64,000 bases of DNA, taken from positions 7,482,205 through 7,546,204 of the forward strand of contig JAKZAP010000008.1 in NCBI GenBank assembly GCA_023053575.1. The letters are read 5' to 3'. The notes beneath the pieces are model-generated. The model saw only the letters and a program-made list of their open reading frames with translations. It did not search any database and was not told where the DNA came from. Positions 24,101-39,100 of the stretch are shown here, piece by piece. Origin of the DNA: Branchinecta lynchi. Lineage: Eukaryota > Arthropoda > Branchiopoda > Anostraca > Branchinectidae. The position numbers and the translations under genes are program-made. Within the stretch, counting starts at the first letter, position 1. The number at the start of each line of letters is the position of its first letter.

Positions 24101-27100
24101 TGATTTTCAACATCACCCATGCTAATGTTTTCAAAGCCTCCTTTCTGCTATGTACCAACACAACCCCTGTCTTTAGCCATATACAGCGACTATGGATCAG
24201 GGGCGCCATGACTGGGGGGGGGGGGGGGGAGGGGGGGGGGGACGCCCCTTTCCCGAATAATGTAGGCCAGTCGGTAAAAAGATAGCCGATCTGCGCCGCG
24301 ATTTTTCGTAAAAATAGTCGATTTTTTCTTAAATTCGGACGATTTTTTCTTCAACACTGTCTTTTTTTCTCAATAACTGTCGTTTTTATGTGCAAAAACA
24401 GTTGGTAAAAATTACCAGCCATTCCCCCCCCCCCCCCCCCCCCGAAAAAATTTTGGCTAGTAACGCCTCTGCCATGGATACCCCGACAAAACTTGCTGAG
24501 CTTTGAGTTGATGCCCGTCTACTTCCCTCTTCGCCCCTGCGCAAATCAGAGGAAAAAGTGTAGGAGGCCTGCTGACCCGCTCTGCAGTGCGTCGCATGTT
24601 ACGTCAAAATGTTAAACAACCAATCGACATTTTCTTTGGAAATTTCTTCTCCGGGGCTTTACTGCTATATAGCTGTTTGTAGAGGTAACAAATTATGATT
24701 TTACACATAGCTCCTCACCTCCACTCGTTTGCACCAGGTGGGGGGTGGGGAGGTCTATTCGACTCCGTGGTCGTATTACAGAGACAGGGAGACAGAGGTT
24801 ATGGTGCTTATTTGTTCTTGCTAGTGGGCTACGGACGATGACCCACAAGAGCGTGTAGGGTTGTGTCATACAGAGCCAGAGGACTGGGCTAGAATACCAA
24901 TCTGCTCATTTGAGAGACGACTGGCGACTTTTTGGACGCCCTAAGTGTAAAGTAAGGTAGCGCATTGAGACCATGAACAGAACTAATTAAGTTTAAGTCA
25001 ATCTTGATTTGTTTTCATTTACAAGTATGTGTATATTATTGTTTCAAAGCATACATTGTAGGCTAGCTAAAACAAAAATGAAAGTGAAGATACAGATTTG
25101 AATTTTGTGTCCAATTTTTCGTATAATTTAAGGTTATACAACGAAAATTCTATTTTGTTTAGAAAAATTAGATGACTTTAGACGGGTAAAAAAAAAAATA
25201 TTAACGTCACTGAGTGGAATTAGCATCGTGGCCCAAAAAGTAAGAGAATTTCGGTTTAGAAAAAAATACCCACCGGTGCTTGTCGGCCACTTGCTCGAGA
25301 GTCATCGCAAAGCTTGAATCTTTGTTAGCAAGCTGGACCTCCACGTCAGTCTCGTGCTTCGTCTCCAGAGCCGCGATTTCCTCCAAGTGTCGTTTCCTAT
25401 TCCCTTCGATGGAGTTGACCCACTCCGCTTTTGCTTTGTCCCAATCCTGTTTGGTTGCTGTCTGCGCTGCCTCTAGCTCAAGTATTTTGCTCTTGAAGTC
25501 GTTGATTTGGATCTGAAATACATACAGGTTAGTCTAGGTGAATAGAGAACTTGCAGATCATTATTTGTCAAAGTACGTACCTCTAGCCCCTTAATGGACC
25601 ATCAGCAGCCCTTCAATCTTGTTCGATATTCTGGTTGTACTACCCAAGATCACTTCGGATGTAGCTACGAAAATTACGCAATATTAGTTTTAACAGGAAT
25701 CCCATGAGGAAAGAGCTCACAATTTCATTTCTTTTTTAAAGCAAGTTCACAAGCTTCCGTCGTTTTGTTTCTAATCTATTGTTTTATTTTTGTGTTATAG
25801 ATTTCCTTGTTTTAAGATCAGGGGGTGTTGCTGAATTTTTATCTACAACCCCTGGAGAGTAACTGGTTACAAGTTTAAGTGATTTCCCGAGTGTCATGGT
25901 TTACCAGCGACTCTCCGCAGCGCTCGGGGCGCTTCAGTAAATAACCACATCTAGGAGAGAAGCTGGTGTGGAATGATTGAATAGTACCGTGTTGAATGCC
26001 AGATAGTAACGTTATATATGTTTTATGATTAAGCTAGTGCGTAATAAGAGTGTTTTTAAAACCTCCAACACCGAGTGACTATTATTTAACTTAAGTGAAC
26101 ACCGGAGTGCTCTCTGTTTTTCTATAAGTGTGTTTGAATAAATCACCTTTTTTTGTAACAATATTCATGGCATTACATAATTGGGGGTTGTGCTTGGGGG
26201 ACCCCTCCCCCCCAATGTTGTCGGCCAGTCGGTAAAAAGAACAGAGTCGGAGCGAAGCGCCGCGATTTTTTGTCAAAACAGTTAATTTTTTTCATGAAAA
26301 CAGTCGGTTTTTCTGAAAATCAGTCGATTTTGTTCAAAACTGTCGTTTTTTTTCTTGAAAACAGTGGTTTTTTGTGCAAAAACAGTCGGTAAAAATTACC
26401 AGCCAGTCGGTAAATGTCTGCCCCCCCCCAAAAAAAAAACCTATCTTGGCTAGTAACGCCTCTGCCCACGCCCCACAGGATATAGACTTGAAACTCTACC
26501 GACAGTGAAGACAACCCTTATTAAGAAAATAAAAAGAGAGAGAAAGTCTAACTGAAACAAGAACTAGACGCTTATATGGCACTTGCGAGACTGGGTAAAA
26601 GTATGAAAGTAGGAATTTGCCAATTCGTCGGTTTGTTGTGATCATTTTTAAGCAAAACCCTCGAGATAAGTGATGAAATCACGAGAATGTAGATTTTGGT
26701 AAAAATATTTTATTTTTGCACTTGGCTTGATGATGCACATTTTAAGGGCGCTAGAAATTCATCTGTGATTAAAACCCTTGAGGCACAGATGATCCTTGGC
26801 CCTTTCGGGTCATGACTATATATGGTTTGGTCAAAAGTACTTTTTTTTATTTCCGGTTAAGATGCGGTTAAAGGTGCTAGAAATTCATTTATGAGACAAA
26901 ACTGACCATGGGCTTGTGGGGATCATGAAAAATGCAGATTTTGTTTAAAACTATTTGTTGTGCTTTGCGGTTGAGATGAGTACTTTAAGGGATGGTCGGA
27001 TCTGAAAAGTGACAATTTCTAAAGTTTCATCTTCCTAGCACATGTGGAAGTACCTTAAACCGTGATCACCGGAATTCCCCCCCCCCTCCCATCCGCACCT

Positions 27101-30100
27101 CCAACTCCCCCAGAGGGCCCGAATCCGGTTCGGTTCTATCACAGATGTATCTAGGTCTTATGCTTGTCCTTCCAACCAAAAATCCAACACTCGGTCACAA
27201 AACTTCTGCCCCACCCCCACTCCCCCACATTGATCGGATCCTGTCCGCAAATGGGAAATCTGAGACAAGAGTTCTTTCTAAATATCAAGTTCATTAAGAT
27301 CCAATCACCGTTCAAAGGTTGGACAAACCTCAAGATTCACGATTCACCCTCCCTGCAACTCCCCCCACAGCGCTCGGACCCGGTCTTGTCAACTACGTAT
27401 CTAGGGCTTCTGCTGGTTCTTCCCACCAAGTTTCATCCCGATCCGTCCACTATGAACATGTCACACGATTTCCGGTTCCCCCTCCACCAAAGTCACCAGA
27501 TCTATTCCGGATTTGAAGTGTGAAATCTGAGACACGAGGTCCTTCGAAATATCAAGTTTCATTAAGACCCGATTCCCCGTTAAAAAGTCTTACATAAGTC
27601 AATATTCCGGATGCCCCCTCCCTCCACAGTCGTCGGATCGACGACCACGCGTCTGCAATATCCCATGTTTCTTCAGCGAAAATAGGACTAAATCCCCTTT
27701 CAGTGCTTGCAAATGTAATGTCGATTACAGTCCAAACAGTAGTTTAAAGTGTTGGCTGGTTTACCTGGACCGACTCAAGCTGTTTCGCATCTTCATATCC
27801 CCATAGCTAGGTTTCATAATGAAAAGTTGGCATTATTTTTAACATCTAAGTCGTTGTATGACGGTTTGATCATACCTGCAGCTAAAACTGCAGGATCCAA
27901 GTTTAAGTAAGGTTGAAACTCTTTCTAAAGTCAGTGTAGAAAATGGCAGAGCCAAAAGCTGGACAAACCTCAAGATTCCCGATTCACCCTCCCTGCAACT
28001 CCCCCCACAGCGCTCGGATCCGCCCCGTACCGCCTCCGCCCCGGAAAAGTTGGCATTATTTTTTATTTAAATATATGTTTATGAATTCTTAGAATTTTAA
28101 ATCTTATCAGATTAGCATTTAAAACTGGTCCGAAGGTGCAACTGCTACAAAAAAGAGGTTTAATTTCGGCTTATAAATTTTTAAACTGGCAAGCAACAGC
28201 AAACATAATCTTCAATGAAGAAACAAAGAAGGATTGCTTCTTTGCCATTCTCAATGTCCAAACTCCCAAAACCAATAAACCACATAGGCCTACAGTAAAA
28301 AGAAAATTACCAAAATAGAGTGAAAAAAAATAATGAAAAGGGGAAAAACGACAAGCAAATAATAAAGAAAGTTTATAGCGCAGATTAAAGGGAAAACCCT
28401 CGTTGGATTCTAAAAAAAAGACTAGGCAAAAATAGCGAATGAGACAACAGCATGATAACTTTTGAACAAAGAGATCAGTCTTTTGGCTTATGCACAGATT
28501 CCTCGTTGCACTGCACGGAAGTAAGGAGTAATTTGATTGAATGGGTCAAAACGCCCCACCTGTAGTTTGGCGTGCCCCTCCTGCTCCTGGATAACCTTCG
28601 CGGCGCATTCCATTTCATGGGCTTCCATTCCAAGCTTCTTAGCCTCTTCGGCCTCTCTGAAGCGTTGCGACCATGCTTCTTCCAACTGCCTGGTCTCTGA
28701 TTTGTACTTCATCTCAGCCTCGAGAATTCTTAAAAAAAAATAACAAATCAATATAGACACATATTTTAACACTATATACAAATCTAACTTTATTAAAACT
28801 CTCTACGACAACATGTCGTCCAGATGAACACTATCTGCGGCTTTTTGAACACGGTGGCTGCCTACTGTATTTCGCAATAGTTCCTCTCAACGTTTTACTT
28901 CCCCTTCGGCCATTGAGCTTTCCGCTCTGCCATTTTTCTACACTGACTTTAGAAAGAATTTCAACTTTACTTAAACTTGGATCCTGCAGTTTTAGCTGCG
29001 GTATGATCAAACCATCATACAACGACTTAGATGTTTTTTCCACATTGATTTTACATAGAATTGTAGCTTTACTTAAATTTGGATACATCATACAATACTT
29101 GGATCTACATTGACTTTAGAAAGAATTTTAGATTTACTTAAATTTGGATTCTGCAGTTTTTGCTGCAGGTATGATGAAAACATCATTCAACCACTTGGAT
29201 GTTCGTAGAGTCCCTAAGGATCAACAACTAAGTAAAGTGCACATACAGTCCGATATGGTGAAAATATACAAACTTGATTGTATGGAAATGGAATGCCCCA
29301 CAAAATATCTACTATTCACAGCCGGCTATGCTTCACACTCAGCCGGTACCAAGTATCAACGGAATCACCTTTGTCAGCAAAAATTTTCCTGGGCCAGCCA
29401 CTAAAAGAGTGGTGGGTTAGCTCCTCTCTCCTAAAAACATATTACGGTACACGATTAAGGATCCAAGTGACAAGAACAAATATTCAATTAGGCCCATTTA
29501 ATCTTGCTCTAATTGCAAGGTCAAAACAAACTTGAGACTTTGATGATTTGGTTCGGGGGCAAAGGCAAGAGAGCGCTCTCACGCTTTGAACCTCGAACAC
29601 AGGTTCTCAATCCCACGAGTAATTAAAACATATCGAGAAAAAGGCGCAGACGGTACGGCAAGACGAACAAGACCAAAGGTTTCGATGGGATCCCAAAAAT
29701 TCAAATATTTGTTCCAGACAACTGGGTCTTGTCTTCGCCAGATCCAGTCCTCAGCAGACTCCTTGAACATTTTTACTGTTAATTCAGAAACAGATTAAGA
29801 CAAAATAGCTAATCATCTGAGAAAACACAGTTCAGATTTGATTCAGCATGTGTGTTTACCCCTGTAAGTCATATCTGTTTTGACGAAAACTTCCTGCTAC
29901 TTCTGCCAATTTCCCGGTTTCGGCCGAATTCCGGAACTACTTGTCCAGCGAAAAAAGGAAGCTCAAAACCGAACTCAGCGTATATACTTTCCCCAATATT
30001 GAATATCTAATCCTAATCAACTTCAAATACAAATTCAACTTATAACAAATTTTCCGGCTCCAGCCGGATTCCGGTCGTACTATATGTCCGGATAAAAAAT

Positions 30101-33100
30101 GATTGTGATACAGGGATTCAGCATCTCTTCTTACCCCTCAATCGGATATCTAATCAACTACAAATAAAACGTTAACTTTTAACAATTTTCCGGTTTTGAC
30201 CGGATTCCGGGCGAACTACTTGTCCTCGGTAGAAAACTGTTTTCACATAAATGTTCAGCAAGTTTTCTTACCCTGAATCGAACAATCTAATCAACTTCAA
30301 ATAAAAGTTTTACTTTTAACAAACTTTCCGGTTTTGGCCGGATTCCCGGCTAACTACTTGTCCGACAAGGAAATAGTTTCGCCCATCGTGTTCAGCATGT
30401 CTTCCTGCCCCTAAAATCAAACATCTAATCACAAAAAACTTTTACTTTTAGCAGACTTTCCGGTTTTATGAAGAACCTGTTGCTGGTTCTCCTCTTGGAG
30501 GTAGTTATCACTATACATTAGAATTAAACCCGTGTAACAGCGTTAAAATAGAATACACGACGACAGAAACTACTTCCCGACCAATAACTGATGAAGGCCT
30601 CCTGAAGTTTGGCGACTGGATTTGCCAGGAGAAATGGGAGGCAGTCAACATGGCAAAAGATACGAATAGTAAAACTAGTATCCTTCAAACTACATTACTC
30701 GAAAAATATCATGAATGTTTCCCGGAAAAAAAAATAAGGCGACACTCCTCCGACAGGCCTTATATTACGAAGGCCGTTAAAGACCTAATTTTGGAAAAAC
30801 TGCGGCTTTTTCGAGCTGGTAAGAATGACCAAGCAAAACGATTAAAAAACAAAATTCGTAAAATTACGAGGAATGCCGCGGCCAACCACTATACCAAAAG
30901 GACAGAACACCTACTCAAGTCGAATCCCAGAAAATGGTATAGTGATGTAAAAAAAATGATGGGAAAGTCTCAAAAAGGTGTTGACTTCAACCTGGATGAA
31001 AGTGAACTTGAAACAGCAAACAAATTAAATGCTCATTTAGCTTCTATAGTTCAGACTCTCCCTCCCCTTCCCCGGGACGAAATTCCAAATGCCGCACCTG
31101 ATTTCGATTTCCCCCAAATTAGTGAAGATGATGTGGTTAAAAAACTGAAAACACTTAAGCGAACTAGTATAACACCAGTAGATATACCCATAGAGATTAT
31201 TAAAGCATTTCCAGAAAAAATAAGTGGTCCACTTTCTCAAATTTTTAACGAAATAACGGTATCTGGTGATTATCCCGCAGTCTGGAAGACCGGATATGTT
31301 ACACCTATTCCGAAAAAGGATTCCCCTAATGATTTTACGGGGGTACGCCCCATAACTATGACCCCTATTTTCAGTAAAGTTTATGAGAAGTTCCTTTCAT
31401 CCTGGTTGAAAGAAAACATCCTTAAACATGTTGACCCTAAGCAGTTTGGTAACCTGCCAAAAACGTCAACAGCACATTATCTAGTTAGTTTATTAGATCG
31501 GATATTAAAGAATTTGGATAACCCTAATACTTGGATAAATTTAATAGCGATAGATCTAAAGAAAGCATTTGACCTAATTAACCATAGCAAGCTCATTGAC
31601 AAACTTTTAATTAAATTCAAAATTCAACCGTTCCTAGTTCGACTGGTTGCTCAGTTTCTGTCTAATCGAACACAAAAAACTAAGTATAAAACAGTTTTCT
31701 CTGATAGTTTACCAATTTTTTGTGGGGTTCCGCAAGGTACCCTGTTGGGACCGCTCCTTTTTTTAGTTATGGTCAACGAGCTTGCTCTGTCTTTCACAGA
31801 TAGATGGAAATACGTGGATGATCTGTCGCTCCTGGAAGTTTGCCGAAAGAACATTAAGAGCAGTGCAAAGGTCATCATTGACGACATCTGTGAGGAGGCT
31901 GTTGTGGATGACATGGTAGTCAACATGGACAAATCTGTAGTCCTAACTATAAATTTTTTAAAAACTGAACCACAGTTTTTCCCATCCCTTCCTAAGTCCC
32001 AACAGGTTGATGATATCAAGCTGCTTGGAATACACATCACCCATGATCTAAAATGGAATAAGCAAGTTGACAGCATGCTTAAAAAAGGTAATATGGCAAT
32101 CCGGTCACTTAAACTCCTGGCCCGTTATGGAGTACCTACTGACCATCTGTTGGTAATTTTTGTGACTTTTGTTCGTCCAACCCTGGAATACTGTTGCCAG
32201 GTTTGGCATTTCGGGTTGACCCGGGATCAGGCGGATATACTCGAACGGGTGCAGTATAGAGCCCTCCTTGTGGCCTCGAAGTCCCCTAAAGTCCCATATT
32301 TCGAATTGTTGAAAAGATTTAATTTAGAATTGTTAGCACAGCGCCGAAAAAAGTTGTGTTTCAGTTTTGGTCTAAAAACGTTGGAGAGCCCTGGCCTACG
32401 AGAAATTCTTCCCCCTGCATATCTACCTATTAGGCCAAGACCGGCACGAGCTGCTGCCCAGCCTGTTCCAAAGTTGCAGCCAGTACCCTGTTCCCATGAC
32501 CGATACAGAAAAAGTTTTGTTCCTTCGTTCACTGACCTTTTTAACCGGCATTTCGAACCACCTCCATAATTTAATCGTATTTTTGTGTGTGTTGTTATTG
32601 AATTGTAAATATAATAATTTTTGATATTATCTAGTTTTTAGTTTGGGGTGAATTTGACCGAATTATGAGTTTTGTTTATAGATGTTTTGATAAGTTGACA
32701 TGTTACGTATGATTGAAGGTTTTACTTAGAGTTTTATTGTGAGATACATGTACATTGACCAAATGAAAAACATTAGTTATAGTTGTTTTAACATTAGTTA
32801 ATTGTTAAGTTATACATGACGGAAGAAATTCAATGTTCGGCTTCGTCCGTGAGCGAATTTTTGAAAATAAATTGAATTGAAAAAAAAAAAAAAATTGATT
32901 CCGGACTAACTACGTGTCCAGGCAAAAAATGGTTTCAACCATCGTGTTCAGCATGTCTTCTTACCCCATAATCGCCTATCACATTATCTCTTTGAAGATA
33001 TTATATTTGCCCCTTAATTTAAACCCCCTCCCCCACCCCTAAATGTAGGGCTACAGAGCCCATCTACGAACTTGACCTTACTCTTGAACCAATGAATCCT

Positions 33101-36100
33101 CACACCAAGTTTCATCAAAATATATCATTCCCTTTGAGAGTTATCGTGCTCACAGACAGACGAACAGACGGACATTTTTGAGATGTCATAGGTATCCCGC
33201 CACTTACGTTTGAGATCCCAAAATACAACAACAGACTATTCAAATTGTTAACTGTCACATGCCCCATTTCGTGTTTTCGTCCAAGAGTGTTTGCATTTAC
33301 TACCTACTGCCTTCATTACTGCTCTCGGTACTGTGTAAAGTTACTACGAAAGAAGTAAACCTACTGCAATGAGACGCCTCCAAAGGATTTACCTTTCTTT
33401 CAGAACTGCTCCCCATCGAGCCTCCGCATCTCGATCCAACTCTTCCTTCATTATTTTGATAGCCTCCGACTTGCCCCTTGATAACTCTTCCATTACTCTT
33501 CGTTTGTCCTCCTCGGCCTTAGCGGAGCTTGACTTCAATTCCACCGTTAGGTCCTTGATCTTCTTGGAAAGCTCAGTCCTCTGCGATGCAAGGTTTTTTT
33601 CCAGGGCAGAAACTGGAAGAGTAAAATCTTAGACCCAAAAATGATTAACCAATATCACTCGCGTTGTTCGCGCAACCTTTTATGCACCGGTATGACTCTA
33701 TCTAAGCCTGGTGGCTATGAAACGAAATGAAACTTACTGCACCACGATTATGCCATACACCATGTCAAGCAAACCGTATGAAGAAACTGCAACAATCAAA
33801 GTTGCTAACAAAATCAACAGCTACCTCTTATTCAAATTATCCGTACACGCTCTACCAACAATTAACATTCTGCATTTTGCTTTACAGGCGTTAAGAATCG
33901 TGACATGGTCTCGCTCCGCTCGGATATTTTTTAAATTATTTCCAAACAAATATCTGTAAAACGTATTCACTTAAGAAAACAAGACCAAAGGTTTCGATGG
34001 GATCCCAAAAATTCAATATCTGATCCAGACAACTGGGTCTTGTCTTAGCCAGATCCAGTCTTCGCCAGACTCCTTGAACATTTTTACAATTAAAATTCAG
34101 AAACAGATTAAGGCCAAATAGCTAATCACCTGAGAAAACCAAGTTCGGATTTGGATTCAGCATGTGTGTTTACCCCTATAAGTCATATCTGTTTTGACGA
34201 AAACTTCCTGCCACTTCTGCCAATTTCCCGGTTCCGGCCGAACTCCAGAACTACTTGTCCGGCGAAAAAAGAAAGCTCAAACACGAAATCAGGGTATCTT
34301 CTTTCCCCAGTAATGAACATCTAATCAACTTCAAATAGAAATTTAGCTTATAACAAATTTTCCGATTCCAGCCGGATTCCGGTCGAACTATATGTCCGGG
34401 TAAAATACGATTGTCATACAGGGACTCAGCATCTCTTCTTACCCCTAAATCGCTTATCTAATCAACTAGAAATAAAACTTTGACTTCCAACAGTTTTCCG
34501 GTTTTGGCCGGATTCCGGACGAACTACATGTCCGGGTAGAAACTTGTTTTCACATAAGTGTTCAGCATGTCTTCTTGCCCGAAATCGAACATCTAATCAA
34601 CTCCAAATAAAACTTTTAATTTTGACAAACTTTCCGGTTTGGGCCGGATTCCGGTCGAAATACTTGTCCGTCGAGAAAATAGTTTTCACCATCGTCTTCA
34701 GCATGTCTTCCTACCTCTAAATCGAACATTTAATCAACTTCAAATAAAACTTTTACTTCAACAAACTTTCCGGTTTGGGCCGGATTCCGGGCGAAATACT
34801 TGTCCGTCGAGAAAATAGTTTTCACCATCGTCTTCAGCATGTCTTCCTACCACTAAATCGAACATCTAATCAATTTCAAATAAAACTTTTACTTTCAACA
34901 AACTTTCCGGTTTGGGCCGGATTCCGGGCGAAATACTTGTCCGTCGAGAAAATAATTTTCACCATCGTCTTCAGCATGTCTTCCTACCCCTAAATCGAAC
35001 ATCTAATCAACTTCAAATAAAACTTTTACTTTCAACAAACTTTCCGGTTTTGGCCGGATTCCGGGCGAACTACTTGTCCGATGACAAAATGGTTTTCACC
35101 ATCGTGTTCAGCATGTCTTCTTACCCCATAATCGACTATCACATTAGCTGTTTCAAAATATTTTGTTTGTCCCTTAATTTGAATCCCCTCCCCCACCCCT
35201 AAATGTAGAGCTACAAAGCCCATCTACGAACTTGACTGGTCCGACGACCCAACGAACCCTCACACCAAGTTCCATCAAAATATCTCATTCCCTTCGAGAG
35301 TTATCGTGCTTACAGACGGACGGACAGACGGACGGACGGACGGACGGACGGACGGACGGACAGACGGACAACTTTTGCGATGTCATAGGTATCCCTCCAC
35401 TTACGTTTTGGGATCCCAACAATGATCGACGAATGCCACCATGGACCTATGAATAGGTGACGGGGAGCGATCCTCAAGTTCAAAACTTAGGTAGGCCTAT
35501 GGTTTTAAACAGCTTGTAAACCTTGATCAAATGACATAAATGCGGTTAATTGTATCCTTGCTGCACTGACTTTCTATATCAAATAAAACTTGAAGCTTTC
35601 TTCTGCGCCTGTCTCTGCCTCTATGGCAAGCATGGGGGAAAGAAGTTTACTGTAGGTTCGATCCATCCTGATTGAGTTTTGTGTACTTTGTTTGCTGGAT
35701 GCTTCGTGCTTTTTTTTCTCTCTCTCTTTTTAGTGTATATAAAATGAGTTGTTATGTAGCAGCCATGTTGGATATTTTGAAATAAATAAATATGTCAGTT
35801 TCAGACGAGTCGGTCCCGCATACCTATAATATTGCAGTAAAGCCCACGTACGTGAACCTGTCGTCTACACTATCCGACACACAAGAGGGGACCAGTTACC
35901 CTACCGTAAGGCTACATACACGAGTGGTGTTATCATCAATTCGTTTAGAGTGATGAATTGAGAATACGACCATTTGTGGCCCGAGTTTAGGGCCATAATT
36001 TGTTGGCCTACCCTGCAGAACAATGTAATACATGCACCTCCTCACCACGTCCGTTCAATCCCCTTTGCTTTGAAGGGTTCCTGTTGTCTCCACTATGAGA

Positions 36101-39100
36101 CACACGGGATGGGTCGGGTCACCCTACCCTACCGCTACACATACGAGCGGTGTTCTCATCAATTTGTTTAGAGTTACGAGTTGAGCATACGACCATTTGT
36201 GGCCCGAGTTTCGGCCAAAACATATTGGCCTACCCTGCAGAACAATGTAATACTTACACTTCCTCGCCACCGTCCCTTCACTCACCTTTGCTTTGTAAGG
36301 TTTCTTTCTCCGTCAGAGTCATGCTGAGCTTGTTTTTCAGTCTCTGCATTTCTTCCTCGGACTTGAGTAGCTCGCTGTGCACTTGCTGTTTGGTTTCCGC
36401 AGAGGCGAGCATAGCCCCTTCTTCCCTTTTGCGAACGGCCAGGATCTCCTCCCTAGCAACGTTCAGGCTGTCCATAAGCTCACGAAGTTCGTTCGAATGA
36501 GATTCCTAAAAAAAAATGTTTCACTACTAGAGTGTTGAGTGATAGGCTATCAAAAAGACACCGCGAAACTGATGCACGGTATCATCGGACCATTCATAAA
36601 TTCAGAGAAGATTCGATGGCTAGGAATCACGACTGCCCAAAGATTACAATAGAGGAGACAGTCGAGTCAGCTGCTTCAAACTGTGCCAAACCAATCAGGA
36701 AGCAAAAAGCTAGGACTGAGCATGCTGTATACTGTCTGCTGGTCGCAAATAGTCGCAATAAGTATTTTTTTTTCTGGCTGAAATGAAGGGTAGGCTACAC
36801 AGAGATAAACGGATCTACGGTGGACAGTTTGCCGGGTAATTTCTGCATTAGTCACATTCTCTATTGCCGGAGCTGTATATATGTACATATGTAGTCAGAA
36901 CTATATTAATGTCTTGAGGCGTCGAGAATGAATGTGGATGGGAGTTTCCTAGTAGTTGGTTAGTCAAAGACTAGGTTTTGTAGAAGATGCGCGTTCCTGA
37001 GTTTAGAATCAACGGGTAATTTTCGAATACGAAGACCAACAGTGATGATGATAACATATTATTTACGCACTTAAGAAGAGGGAAATACCGCAGAACAAGA
37101 CAAAGAAAAGGAAAAAAAATACACTGAGCTTTCAATAATGTAGTAAATGCACAAGAAAAAAAAAAATGAATACAAAAAAAAGATAAGAGACTATCGGGTC
37201 TAAAAAACCTTCTTCCTAGATGGGAATGCGGAGAAATGGCCAAGGGCAGAAACTTGAAGGTCATGTGCAATTAAAGATAACTTTGCACAAGGGTCAGAGG
37301 TGAAACCGGTGCAGACAATGCTGGACCTGGCAACGTTAAAAGAAAACGCTTATAAGTGCCATTCAGAAAGTCTTGTTTCCAACTATTCCGAGCTCTAAAC
37401 GGCCTAAACAGACAACAGGACATATCAGCGCCAAAAAAAAATTGAAAGAACCAGTGCACGAGGCTAATGTGGTAGACAGACCAAAAATTACAGACCAATC
37501 CAGTCATATTAAATCCTCAATATTTGGCATGGTGCCCCAACGTCTGGATGCCCCAAATTACGGGTATGGTGATCGTACGTTCAGTCACCATGCCGTGCCC
37601 CAGGCATACACAATGCCCAAGCATTGAGGATTCGTGTTTGTCTAGGCCGATAAAAAAAAAAAAAAGATGCATGAGTTTATCGTGTTACAAAACATAGAGA
37701 GTTTTCATCGAGCTAATACTGAAGTTCAAAAGTCTACAATCATCGTGACCACATGACCCTTCTTGTCTCTACATTTGACTACTTTAAACAAACCTTAGCT
37801 TTCTGCATTTCGGATTCGACTTCTCTCGCTCTTTGGCTTGCAGCTTCCAAATCCTTTCTCATCTGGTCCACTTTATCTTTGTCGGATTTGATCTTCTCTT
37901 TGCATTTCGATAGAAGATCTTCATACCGCCGTAGCCGTTCTGGAACAAAATGTCGCCAGTGAAATGAATGATTGCTTCCCCAGTCACTGGGAGTCGCCTG
38001 AATGGTAAATTGAACGGTACCGAGAAAGGCGGGAAGCCTAGTTCCCACTGGAAACAAATTTAACTTCGATTTACAACAGGTTCCGAGAAATCTGGGGATT
38101 CGCCACAGCAAAAGACCACCCTCCAGATGTTCATGAAAATAGATAGCTAATTAAACTATTCTTCACCACTTCTACAAATATCCAACTGGCGTTCCCCTTG
38201 TTTCTCAATAACAATAATTAGTTTCTATCAAGCCAAGTAGAGGAAAACAACACAAAACAAGACCAAAGGTTTCAATGGCATACAAAAATCTTATATTTAC
38301 TGGACTTCTCAATCTAGTCAATCGGGTCTTGTAGATTTCCTGTCTTCACCAAATCCCATAAACATGTTGTTTTTCCCCAGCTCAGACAACCCAGACTGGG
38401 CTCAGATTACGACCGGAATCCAGCGATCCAGAGTCCAGATCCAGAATTCGATCCAGCATGTGCTTTATCTATAGACCACTTTGCCAGTTTATCGAAGGAT
38501 TTTGTTAATTCTGACTATTTCCGATTCTGACCGTCCCATTTGCCCGGTAGAAAGAAGAAGCAAGTATATCGATTCATTCCTATTATCTTTATTATTATTA
38601 TACCGTCATATAGAGATTTATTAGAAATTTAAAAGAGCAAAAGTGGTGGTATTTCACGGATTAGGATTAGACGACCGATCACCTGAGGTAGGAAACAATT
38701 TCAAAGCTCTAGACGACTTCAGAATTAACTTACACTCTTATCAAATTACTGGGCTACAGAATTCCGGACGAATTCCTTGTCCAATTATTAAATAAAGTTC
38801 AGATATGGATTCATCATTTATCTTTACTCCGAAATCGAATGTCTAACCGACTTCAAAGGAATTTCTGCCAAATCCGGAATCTGGCCCAAACAGGAAATTT
38901 GGTGGAATTAGAAGTTAATTCCTGACTGCGATTAAGGATTTGACATGGGAGTACGGAGACACGCTAAGTCCATTTGTGAACTCTGTTTCCTTGATGGATA
39001 AGCGTGCTCCATCGGTTCTGGCCGAAAAAGGATTGTAGAAAATAGGCTTTTCAGTGGAACACTAGATTCGAATGTCGAGCTCCCACGACTTCTATTGAAT

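Larger units (their letters stand above)
29666..33223 (+). mobile_element. P-family tandem-repeat element split by a LINE
   Basis: The left part, 29,666-30,466, has the AACAAGACCAAAGG start, TGGGATCCCA and about four 137-bp monomers. The fifth monomer stops at CTTTCCGGTTTT and resumes after the LINE A-tract at 32,895 with GATTCCGGACTAACTAC. The right part ends GTTTGAGATCCCA near 33,220. Only a few bases of the monomer are missing at the break, so this is a direct insertion into a repeat unit. Confidence 0.8.

Noticed and set aside
24198..24471. Long G and C runs as possible quadruplex regulatory sites
   Set aside because: They are a constant part of the hAT-type MITE ends and occur in each copy; no gene promoter lies nearby.
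34775..35202. Repeating peptide MGRIPGEILVRRENSFHHRL in P elements (also 58,876-59,440)
   Set aside because: The 137-bp monomer is not a multiple of three; the frame is lost from one unit to the next and is explained by the repeat.
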